The notes under the pieces: model-generated
Told to the model about the DNA's origin: nothing
Databases searched by the model: none
Seen by the model: the letters and a program-made list of their open reading frames with translations, nothing else
Made by a program: the position numbers and the translations under genes
Part shown: piece after piece, positions 51,966 through 59,449 of the stretch
Numbering within the stretch: the first letter of the stretch is position 1
Layout: the number at the start of each line of letters is the position of its first letter
Source of the DNA: DAISJM01 sp036821485
GTDB lineage: Bacteria; Verrucomicrobiota; Kiritimatiellia; CAIQIC01; JAGNIJ01
Length of the DNA: 62,038 nt
Reading direction: 5' to 3'
Assembly (NCBI GenBank): GCA_036821485.1
Contig: DAISJM010000019.1
Coordinates: 1-62,038 of the forward strand

Positions 51966-53693
51966 ATGAGTTGGTTCCCGCGAGGGCTCTGGCGTTATGC
52001 TGTCCTGATTGTGCTGCTGTTCATTCTTGCGGGCATCGCAGCGCGGGAGACCATCTCTTCCATCACGGAGCTCGTTCAGGAAGTCCGTACCGGCGTTCCC
52101 GGCGCAGTCACGGATGACATCCTTCTCAGGATCATTACCGTCCCCATTCTGGCCCTGACCATGGGGTTTCTGTTCCTGGCGGGCGCCCTCGGCGTGTGGG
52201 CCATTCGATCCACCACGGTGGTAGAAAGCCGGCGAAGGGTCGGCAAGGTGGTCGATGCGATGGATTACCTGAGCGACGGACTGCTGGCTGTCGACCGCAA
52301 GGGAAGGATTACCGGCTCGAATCCTGCCGCGCGGCAACTGGCAGCGCGTTCCATTGAGTCCAAGGTCCAGGTGGTGGACGTCTTCCCATGCCTCACCGTG
52401 GAGCAGGAGCGGACGTTGCTGGACGCCGTGGAACCGCAGGAAGTTGAATGCGTCAGCCGCGGGGAGGGGCATCAGGGATTGCGCGCATTGCGGTTCAGGT
52501 CGCAGCCGTCAGAGGATATGAACCTGATCCTCGTGAGCGACGTCACCGGTATGCGCGCCGAGGAAATGCGCAATCGGCAAATTGCGCGCCTTCAGTTGAT
52601 CGGACGCATATCCCGTGGTGTGGCGCACGATTTCAACAACATTCTTTGCGCCGTGTCGGGGTACGCCGCATTGCTCGGAAGGCCGGGTGTGCAGCCGGAT
52701 GCGAACTCTGTTCGGGAAATCGTCAAGGAGGCGGAGCGCGGTGCCGCGTTGGCGCGGCAGTTGATGGATCTGAGCCGGACGGGCGCGCAGGGAACGCCAT
52801 GCCGCAACCTTGCGGAGCATGTGGTGAATGCCGTTGCACTGCTTCGCGTGGGCCTTTCTTCGGAGTGGCAGGTGGTCGCCGACGTCCAAAAACCGCTGTC
52901 ACCCGTTCCGTTGACCGATGTCCAGGTGGAGCAGTGCGTGGTCAATCTCGGGCTGCTTGCCGCCGATGAGTTGCCCAAGCCGGGCTTTGTTCATGTGCGT
53001 GTGAAGGAGCCGGGTTCGGAAGCGTTGCTGGATGTGGGTGATGAGTACGCGGCCGTGGTCATGATCTCTGCCTACGGGCCGGAGCCCGAGACGCCCGGCG
53101 GTCTTCTCCACACCGAAGCGCAGACCACGACGAGCGAGGCCGGGGTCATCTCCTCCGTGGTTCGATCCATGGTGGAAGAAGTGGGCGGGCGTGTGGATCT
53201 GCTGGTGGCGCCCAGCGGCAGACACAGCTATCGCGTGTGCCTGCCCCTGCTGGCGACAACGGAAACGAGAATGTCGGCCCTCTCGGGTGTATCCGAGGAA
53301 CTGCGTGTTGAATTATTGCGTTGGCAGGTACTGGTGGCCTCGTCGTCCAGCGGGTATCGCGGAGAGGTCATGACTCATCTCAAGGAACTGGGCATGACCG
53401 TTCACGCGGCGGAGGACATTGTCGCAGCCCTGCAACATGTTGAGGCGGGCCGTGACATGACCGGTCTCGTGCTGGAGCGGGAATTGCTCGGTAACGAGGC
53501 CGATGCCTTGGTCAGGGCCATCATCAAGCTGCGTCCGCATGCCGGTATCGTTGTGCTCACGCGCCCAACCGACGTGATTCCCCAAGGCCTCAAGAGTGAG
53601 GTGGTGTTCGAGCCCGTCAGCGCCGCCCCGGATGCCGTTTTCCAAGCCCTTCTCCGGGCCCGCGAGTTGGCACTCAACCGCCGCCGCGCGTGA
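51966..53693 (+). CDS. Histidine-kinase-like membrane protein with degenerate ATPase and receiver domains
   Basis: 575 residues from the ATG after GGGGAGAG. Two transmembrane helices (about 11-26 and 58-80) flank a short periplasmic loop. A PAS-like domain (about 97-195, DGLLAVDRKGRITGSNPAAR) precedes a DHp helix with His221 in RISRGVAHDFNNILCAVSGY. The expected ATPase boxes are poor: the N-box region reads EQCVVNLGLLAADEL and no DxGxG or GTGLGL motifs are found. The C-terminus (about 453-570) has a receiver-like fold, but the phosphoacceptor position reads LVLERELLG with no Asp. It may act as a non-catalytic signalling partner for the secretin cluster. The gene directly follows the secretin (31 nt). 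Confidence 0.75.
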   Translation: MSWFPRGLWRYAVLIVLLFILAGIAARETISSITELVQEVRTGVPGAVTDDILLRIITVPILALTMGFLFLAGALGVWAIRSTTVVESRRRVGKVVDAMDYLSDGLLAVDRKGRITGSNPAARQLAARSIESKVQVVDVFPCLTVEQERTLLDAVEPQEVECVSRGEGHQGLRALRFRSQPSEDMNLILVSDVTGMRAEEMRNRQIARLQLIGRISRGVAHDFNNILCAVSGYAALLGRPGVQPDANSVREIVKEAERGAALARQLMDLSRTGAQGTPCRNLAEHVVNAVALLRVGLSSEWQVVADVQKPLSPVPLTDVQVEQCVVNLGLLAADELPKPGFVHVRVKEPGSEALLDVGDEYAAVVMISAYGPEPETPGGLLHTEAQTTTSEAGVISSVVRSMVEEVGGRVDLLVAPSGRHSYRVCLPLLATTETRMSALSGVSEELRVELLRWQVLVASSSSGYRGEVMTHLKELGMTVHAAEDIVAALQHVEAGRDMTGLVLERELLGNEADALVRAIIKLRPHAGIVVLTRPTDVIPQGLKSEVVFEPVSAAPDAVFQALLRARELALNRRRA

Positions 53694-53736
53694 AGCATTT
53701 CCGGGATGATGCGCGGGGGAACTTCGCCGCGGCACC

Positions 53737-53772
53737 CTGCACCGTGTTCCGCGAAGCGGAACGCTGGTGCAG
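53737..53772. terminator. Long hairpin next to the tRNA-His 3' end
   Basis: CTGCACC and GTTCCGC pair with GCGGAAC and GGTGCAG around a GAA loop, with a small internal bulge. It begins 2 nt beyond the tRNA CCA end on the minus strand and lies between the convergent kinase-like gene and the tRNA. There is no T-tract, so it may be a terminator or a processing or repeat element. Confidence 0.5.
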
Positions 53773-53774
53773 AG

Positions 53775-53852
53775 TGGGGTGGATGACGGGATTTGAACCC
53801 GCGACTCCCAGGGCCACAACCTGGTGCTCTGCCAAGCTGAGCTACATCCACC
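53775..53852 (-). tRNA. tRNA-His (GTG anticodon)
   Basis: On the minus strand the 7-nt acceptor stem GTGGATG pairs with CATCCAC, the D arm is GCTCAGCTTGGCAGAGC, the anticodon stem is CCAGG/CCTGG with loop TTGTGGC, and the T arm is CGGGTTCAAATCCCG. An extra G at -1 faces discriminator C73, the hallmark of tRNA-His, and CCA is encoded. All arms are intact. The gene stands alone, not in a tRNA cluster. Confidence 0.97.
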
Positions 53853-54001
53853 AGCAGCGGAAGGTAACCTAGCCACAGACGGGCGCTAAGATCAATGAAA
53901 TTCATGGTTTTCCCATATTCCGGCCTTGCCCCGACCGGCTCGTTTGACTTGTCATGCATTCGGGGTTGGGTCAAAGTCGACGAGGGGGGAATGGGATTGT
54001 C

Positions 54002-56215
54002 ATGAATATCTACGAGGATGCCCGGCCTGTCGGGGGCGCTGCCAGGGCGGCGCCGGTGATTGCGCTGGCGGCACAGAAGGTCGCGCCCGTATGGGGTTTT
54101 GCCATCGCTGTCCTCGTGTGGGTTGCCGCTGTCTTCTGGTCGGCCCTGCGCTTCGATGCCATCGGCATGGATGACGATATCTACGTCTCGCAGAATCCAT
54201 GGGTTCAGAAGGGCCTCTCGGCCGAGACTGTTCGCTGGGCGTTCACGACCACACGCGGGAGTTACTGGATGCCCGCTTCGTGGATCTCCTACCTCTGCGA
54301 TACGACTTGCTGGGGCTCCGCCCCATCCGCCTACCGCCGTACCAATGTTCTGCTGCACGCCGCCAGTGCGGCCATTCTGTTTCTTCTGTTGGTGAGGGCT
54401 ACCGGCGCCATCGGGCGCAGCATGCTCGTGGCGCTGCTGTTCGGCATGCACCCGCTGCGGATCGAATCCGTGGTGTGGATCGCCGAGCGAAAGGATGTGC
54501 TCAGCGTATTCTTCTGGATGCTGGCGATGCTCGCTTATGTCCAGCAGGTTAAAACGGAGAAACCCCTGTGGTCTCGCGCCGTCTTCGCCGGCTTTCTGCT
54601 CAGCCTGCTGTCCAAACCGACGGCGATTCTTCTGCCTGTGGCGCTTCTCCTTTTCGATTACTGGCCGCTGGGGCGCATGACCACGTGGAAGGATGCCGTG
54701 GATCGTGTGAAGGAGAAATGGCATCTGTTGGCCACGTCCGGCGTATTCTTCGTGCTCACATGGTACACGCTCAGCCTGCACGGCTCCACGTGGTCCCTGT
54801 CGCGGTATCCGTTCCTCTGGCGGTTGGCACATGTTCCGATCATTTATCTGCAGTGGCTGACCCGGACCGTCTGGCCGGCAAATCTTGCCGTGGCCTACCC
54901 GCCCCCGCCGCACGTGTCCGTTGTGGCTTTGGTTGCCGGGCTCATGGTGCTCATCGTCGTCACAGCCGCTGTCCTGCGGTTCGCCCGGCGGCAACCTGTT
55001 GTGGCCATGGGCTGGTTTTGGTTCCTGCTTATTGCGCTGCCCTTTTCCGGCCTTACGCGCGTGGGGTTGGCGTCGCATGCGTCGGACCGCTTCACCTATC
55101 TCCCGCAGCTGGGGCTGATGCTACTCTTCGTGTGGGGTGGGTGGAGCCTGCTGGGCCGGGTGGGGTGCAGCAATACCAAGCTTGGATTCGCCTTTGGAAC
55201 GGTTCTCGTCCTGCTCTCCATCATGAGCGCCCGATCTCAGCTCGGATACTGGGTCGATTCGGAACACCTCTTCCAGCGGGCGTTGGCCGTCACGGGTCCG
55301 AACGCTGTGGCCCGGCAGGGAGTCGGCCGTGCGCTGGAGGCGCGCGGGAAACTGGAGGAAGCGCTGAGCCAATATGAGACCGCGGTTCAAATTGATCCGC
55401 AGTTTGCCGATGGGTTTGCCAACATGGGCAGTGTGCTCATCAAGCTGGGACGCTATGACGAGGCCTCCGACGCCTACGAGAAGGCTCTCCATTTTGCACC
55501 GGGCGCTGGAAGGAATCACAGCAACCTCGGGCTGATGCTCTTCCGCGACGGCAAATACGAACAGGCCTTGGATCAATTCCGCGAGGCTGTTCGGTTGGAC
55601 TCTGAATTGACGGATGCCCGGTTCAACCTGGCCTTGGCACTCTATCATCTGAACCAGATGGAGGAAGCCTCGCGGCACTTGGTGATGTTGACGAAGCTGG
55701 ACCCCGCGGACGCGCCCGCTCAATTTCTCTTCGGCCAGGTGCTGCTCGCACAGGGTGCTGAACAGGCGGCGGGGGCGAGATTCGAGAAAGCGTGGCGGCT
55801 GAAACCCGGGAACGCAGAATACGCGAGTGCAGCGGCGGTGTCTGCCCACAAGCAGGGCAACACGCAGGAAGCCATCCGTCGGCTGCGCGAATCGCTTGCG
55901 CGGAATCCCAATTCGCTCGAGCTTCTCAACAACATAGCGTGGATGCTGGCGACGGGACAGGGGCTCGAGGCGGCCTCGCGGCAGGAGGCTGTGGCCTTTG
56001 CCGAAAGGGCGATCACTGTTGGCGGCGTCGGCGATCCAAACACACTTGATACGCTCGCCGTGGCCAGTGCGGCCTCGGGCGATCTTGCGCGCGCAATTGA
56101 GGCAGAGCAGGCGGCGGTCTCACTTGCTGCTCGCTCTGGTCAATCTGAACTCGAAACCCGTTTCCGCAAACGCATGGACCAGTTCAAGAAGGCGGCCGAA
56201 TTGTCTCCGAAGTGA
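54002..56215 (+). CDS. TMTC-like GT-C membrane protein with TPR domain (copy 1)
   Basis: 737 residues from the ATG at 54002 after a G-rich stretch; an upstream ATG at 53954 is possible. About ten transmembrane helices come first. The first outer loop has IGMDDDIYVSQNPWVQKGLS, with the paired Asp typical of GT-C glycosyltransferases, then RIESVVWIAERKDVLSVFFW. From about residue 430 there are at least four TPR units (for example GKLEEALSQYETAVQIDPQF, GRYDEASDAYEKALHFAPG). Eukaryotic TMTC proteins (CAZy GT105) use dolichyl-phosphate-mannose to O-mannosylate proteins. A similar protein-glycosylation role is plausible. A paralogue lies at 59450-61603. Confidence 0.85.
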   Translation: MNIYEDARPVGGAARAAPVIALAAQKVAPVWGFAIAVLVWVAAVFWSALRFDAIGMDDDIYVSQNPWVQKGLSAETVRWAFTTTRGSYWMPASWISYLCDTTCWGSAPSAYRRTNVLLHAASAAILFLLLVRATGAIGRSMLVALLFGMHPLRIESVVWIAERKDVLSVFFWMLAMLAYVQQVKTEKPLWSRAVFAGFLLSLLSKPTAILLPVALLLFDYWPLGRMTTWKDAVDRVKEKWHLLATSGVFFVLTWYTLSLHGSTWSLSRYPFLWRLAHVPIIYLQWLTRTVWPANLAVAYPPPPHVSVVALVAGLMVLIVVTAAVLRFARRQPVVAMGWFWFLLIALPFSGLTRVGLASHASDRFTYLPQLGLMLLFVWGGWSLLGRVGCSNTKLGFAFGTVLVLLSIMSARSQLGYWVDSEHLFQRALAVTGPNAVARQGVGRALEARGKLEEALSQYETAVQIDPQFADGFANMGSVLIKLGRYDEASDAYEKALHFAPGAGRNHSNLGLMLFRDGKYEQALDQFREAVRLDSELTDARFNLALALYHLNQMEEASRHLVMLTKLDPADAPAQFLFGQVLLAQGAEQAAGARFEKAWRLKPGNAEYASAAAVSAHKQGNTQEAIRRLRESLARNPNSLELLNNIAWMLATGQGLEAASRQEAVAFAERAITVGGVGDPNTLDTLAVASAASGDLARAIEAEQAAVSLAARSGQSELETRFRKRMDQFKKAAELSPK

Positions 56216-56216
56216 G

Positions 56217-57062
56217 TTATGCGATTTCTTCGCGCCCGGCGAGAACATCTTCAATGAACTGTCGCACGGCCGGGCCTGTCGCGGGAACAGGACAAAGAGC
56301 CTTCAGCCGATCCTGATTCACGTGGTATGTCTCCATGGGGACATCAGGTGTAAGCGTGGTCAGCTTGTATTGCGGTACCCAGCCTGCTGCCTCGGCCGGC
56401 GAGAGCAGACCGTCGCCAACCACATTCAAGACCAGGGGTCCCATGTTTCGATCGACAAGGTCGAATGTCAGATGCGCAAAAACTTGCGTATGAAGATATT
56501 GGTATTTGGAATTGGGATGCACGCGGAGCGGGTGGTTCTTAAGTATGTCGTGAATGGAGTTCTTCCACAGTCCGGGTCCCACCATGCCGCCTGTCCGAAG
56601 CACATGCCATGACGGGGCATAACGTTGGACGAGCATTTCTGCCTGATACTTGTGCAAGCCATAGGGGGGCAGTCTATCGGTTTCGATGGTCACATCCTCG
56701 GAGTTTGCGCGTGGATCAACCACGTTGGAATACACATCGATGCTGGAGATGTAGACATAATGCCTGGTGTGGAAATCTTCCAGCGAGCGCATGACGGACT
56801 GCACGGAAAGGTCGAAATCCAAAGCGGGATTCTGGTTGGCCAGATACTTGCGTGAGTTGCCGTTCGCATTGATCAGCAGATCGCAGGATGTGCCCGTGTG
56901 AGACTTGTAATTCTCGCGGGTTACCGCTGTCGCTGCATAGCCTCGGCGGGATGCTTCCCTCATCATGGCCGATCCGATGAAGCCTTGGCCGCCCAACACG
57001 AAGCATCGTGGTGCTTCTCCTTTGGAGGGCCCCGGGGCCATTGGTAATGCATGAGAATCCAT
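56217..57062 (-). CDS. NAD-dependent epimerase/dehydratase (extended SDR)
   Basis: 281 residues from the ATG at 57062; longer starts at 57077 or 57101 are possible. The Rossmann motif GGQGFIG is at residues 24-30 and the catalytic Tyr-x-x-x-Lys is YGLHKYQAEML. Between them YVYISSIDVYSNVVDPRANS supplies the Ser. It probably makes or modifies a nucleotide sugar for the surrounding glycosyltransferases. It converges on the TMTC-like gene, with 1 nt between the stops, and is divergent from the GT2. Confidence 0.83.
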   Translation of the reverse strand: MDSHALPMAPGPSKGEAPRCFVLGGQGFIGSAMMREASRRGYAATAVTRENYKSHTGTSCDLLINANGNSRKYLANQNPALDFDLSVQSVMRSLEDFHTRHYVYISSIDVYSNVVDPRANSEDVTIETDRLPPYGLHKYQAEMLVQRYAPSWHVLRTGGMVGPGLWKNSIHDILKNHPLRVHPNSKYQYLHTQVFAHLTFDLVDRNMGPLVLNVVGDGLLSPAEAAGWVPQYKLTTLTPDVPMETYHVNQDRLKALCPVPATGPAVRQFIEDVLAGREEIA

Positions 57063-57180
57063 GATGAAATCCAGCATGGTGAGGTGTGATGGTATCGTCA
57101 AGGAGATTGGGGACTGTGCGGCGTATCGGCGTTGTCATCGGCGAGGTGTATCCGTACTATGTGGGCCCAGGAGGCGGGAC

Positions 57181-57903
57181 ATGGCCGAGGCACAAACGGG
57201 TAAGGGTGTAAGCATCATTGTGGCTTGCCGCAATGAAGAAGCCTCCATTGAAGCCTGTCTTGTGCAACTCACAGAGGTGCTTCCCGAAGCGGAGATACTG
57301 GTGGTTGACGGAGGTACGGACGGCACCTTTGACATCGCCTCATCCATGGCTTTGAAACATCCGTTGATCATTCCCATTCGTAACGAGAATGATCGAGGCA
57401 AGGGGCATGCCATCAAGACAGGCATTGCGCGGGCTTCGCACGACATCATGGCGCAGTTCGATGCGGACATGCAGTTTTCGGCGTCCGACATGCCGCGCAT
57501 TCTGGCCCCGGTGATAAACGGGAACTGCGATCTCTGCCTTGGGTCGAGGTTCCTTCCCGGGGCGGATTGGGGGGCGTACCAAAGGATTCCGACGCGCGAT
57601 CTGGGTAACCGCATCGTGTCCTTGTTTGTTTCTTCGCTCATTGGTCACCGGGTGACCGATGTAACGGCGGGGGTCAAGGCGTGGACAAGAGCGGCGATTG
57701 CGGCGATCGATTTTCATGATGATGCCTACAGCTATGAGGCTGAAATGGTGGTTCGAGCGGGCCGGCTTCGTCTTCGCATCTTGGAGATGCCGGTATCCTA
57801 TGCCAGCCGGGTGGCAGGTCAATCGATGCATAAGAACACCTTGGCGCTGGCCAAGGCGGGATTGGTGATTCTTGCCAAGTCGCTTGCGGCTCGTTTGCGT
57901 TGA
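57181..57903 (+). CDS. Family 2 glycosyltransferase (DPM1-like)
   Basis: 240 residues from the ATG 3 nt after AGGAGGCGGGAC. GT-A features: SIIVACRNEEASIEACLVQL, ILVVDGGTDGTFDIASS, the DxD-type AQFDADMQFSASDMP, and LCLGSRFLPGADWG. There is no C-terminal membrane helix, so it is of the short DPM1-like type that makes a polyprenyl-phosphate sugar. Such a donor would serve the GT-C enzymes next door. The gene is divergent from the epimerase. Confidence 0.87.
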   Translation: MAEAQTGKGVSIIVACRNEEASIEACLVQLTEVLPEAEILVVDGGTDGTFDIASSMALKHPLIIPIRNENDRGKGHAIKTGIARASHDIMAQFDADMQFSASDMPRILAPVINGNCDLCLGSRFLPGADWGAYQRIPTRDLGNRIVSLFVSSLIGHRVTDVTAGVKAWTRAAIAAIDFHDDAYSYEAEMVVRAGRLRLRILEMPVSYASRVAGQSMHKNTLALAKAGLVILAKSLAARLR

Positions 57904-57973
57904 GGGGCTGCAGGATAGTTTTCCAGTCATCGGACAACCATTCGGCATCGCAAGCCGCGCAAATACGGATAGG

Positions 57974-59308
57974 TCATTTTGGTTCGACTTCGGATGGTTC
58001 ACGGACAGGATCCATCCGAATAACCTTGGGCAGATGGATCAGCCCCAACACGAACAGGATGGCGGTACCGCTCCAGATAAGGCTACCCAAGATCAATAGA
58101 GTGTTCCTGCCTCCCAATCCAAGAAACGTGCTGAAATAGGATAAGAGAAAGACCGCAACCCCGGTACATCCGGCTTTCAGGAAATCTCCCCAACACTTAA
58201 GAGGTTGCTGAACGAGATTGCGTTGTACCAGGAAGATAAGGAGAGGGAGGCACAGAAGGTTGTAGTGTACCCAGACGAGGGGAGACCAGAGGAGGTAGAT
58301 TAACAGACCGATACAAACCACGAGGTAATCCAGGTCTTGGCCGGGTTTGTACGTCCGCAACGGCAACGGCACTCTGCGATGGCTCAGGGCGCGATGGATG
58401 ATGATTAGTGGTGCAAGAAAAGACAACGGCAGCAGTACCAGCATTGTTATGCGGGAGATATCACAGTTCATTGCATTGAAACATAGTTGCGGCAGTGAGA
58501 AGTTGAAGTGTTCCAGCGGACTAGCTGAAAGGGGAAGGCTCAGGATGCGGACCAGCCACGAATGCCAAGCCGTCCAGTTACTGCAATAAATGGAACTCGT
58601 AAGGAAGGCTGTTGTCAGACCCGTCAGGAAGCCAAAGGCCTCTGAGCGAAGCAGTCTGAATTGCCTGCCCACTATATGGGAACAGAACAACAGGCAGGGG
58701 GCCATGATGATCGTTGGCTTGAGGGTAACTGCCATACCCCAGAAAACCCAAGAGAAGAAATGTGTAGCCCTCCAACTTTGTTTGGCCAGCAAAAGGTTGA
58801 ACGCAACAATTGAGAGCAAGAGCCGATTGGTGTTGGCATTGGCCACATCAGATCGAAGAGGAGGGAAGAACGCCAAGGCATAAATGGACAGTAACAATCC
58901 CGTGTTCATGGAGACTTGGTTCCTGGAGAAAAAATAGAGAAGGGCGAACCCAAAGGTCCCCATAGAAAGTGTCTGAAAGATTCTCGTATCCCTCAGAACA
59001 TCACCGGTTTTTGTCAGGCCAATCAGCCAGTAGAAGAAGGGCGTTTGGGTGTTTTCAAATTCCTCGCAAAAGAGGCGGTGGATTGGGTGCGCGCTGAAGA
59101 AAAGATGCATTCCCCGCTCCCCAGCAGCGGAGTAGATGTCACATCCGGGATGCGCGTTGATGAAGGTTGATGCAAACCAATAGGTGGCATAATCGGAGGC
59201 GGATTGTTGATGTATTTGAACGGCAAGCTGAATCACACAATACAGAAGCAGCAGCGCAAGAACGACGGCAAAGGGCCTGATCTTTGTCTGGCTCAATCTG
59301 ACATCCAT
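57974..59308 (-). CDS. GT87-like (DUF2029) polyprenol-dependent mannosyltransferase
   Basis: 444 residues from the ATG at 59308, which starts 12 residues before the first membrane helix; a GTG at 59341 would add 11. About ten hydrophobic helices, with SDYATYWFASTFINAHPGCD after the first and NTQTPFFYWLIGLTKTGD, are characteristic of the GT87/DUF2029 family (PimE-like), which uses a lipid-linked mannose or arabinose donor on the outer membrane face. The catalytic Asp in the first loop (ASDYATYW) is present. Base composition is visibly lower in G+C than neighbouring genes. It lies between the GT2 and the second TMTC-like gene, convergent with the former. Confidence 0.8.
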   Translation of the reverse strand: MDVRLSQTKIRPFAVVLALLLLYCVIQLAVQIHQQSASDYATYWFASTFINAHPGCDIYSAAGERGMHLFFSAHPIHRLFCEEFENTQTPFFYWLIGLTKTGDVLRDTRIFQTLSMGTFGFALLYFFSRNQVSMNTGLLLSIYALAFFPPLRSDVANANTNRLLLSIVAFNLLLAKQSWRATHFFSWVFWGMAVTLKPTIIMAPCLLFCSHIVGRQFRLLRSEAFGFLTGLTTAFLTSSIYCSNWTAWHSWLVRILSLPLSASPLEHFNFSLPQLCFNAMNCDISRITMLVLLPLSFLAPLIIIHRALSHRRVPLPLRTYKPGQDLDYLVVCIGLLIYLLWSPLVWVHYNLLCLPLLIFLVQRNLVQQPLKCWGDFLKAGCTGVAVFLLSYFSTFLGLGGRNTLLILGSLIWSGTAILFVLGLIHLPKVIRMDPVREPSEVEPK

Positions 59309-59449
59309 GCTTCGATTGGAACAAATCTTCCTTGGGGTCACAATTCTTCTTTATCTTCTTGCGCTCCGGTTCTTGTTTAGCTGAAGGGAAGAGACGGCGC
59401 AGTCACAGAGTATTTCCAACAGCCCTCAGATTTGCTAATAGACTGTCCC

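Noticed and set aside
53402..55078. 558-codon minus-strand frame
   Set aside because: Runs through the tRNA-His gene and antisense to two well-supported genes.
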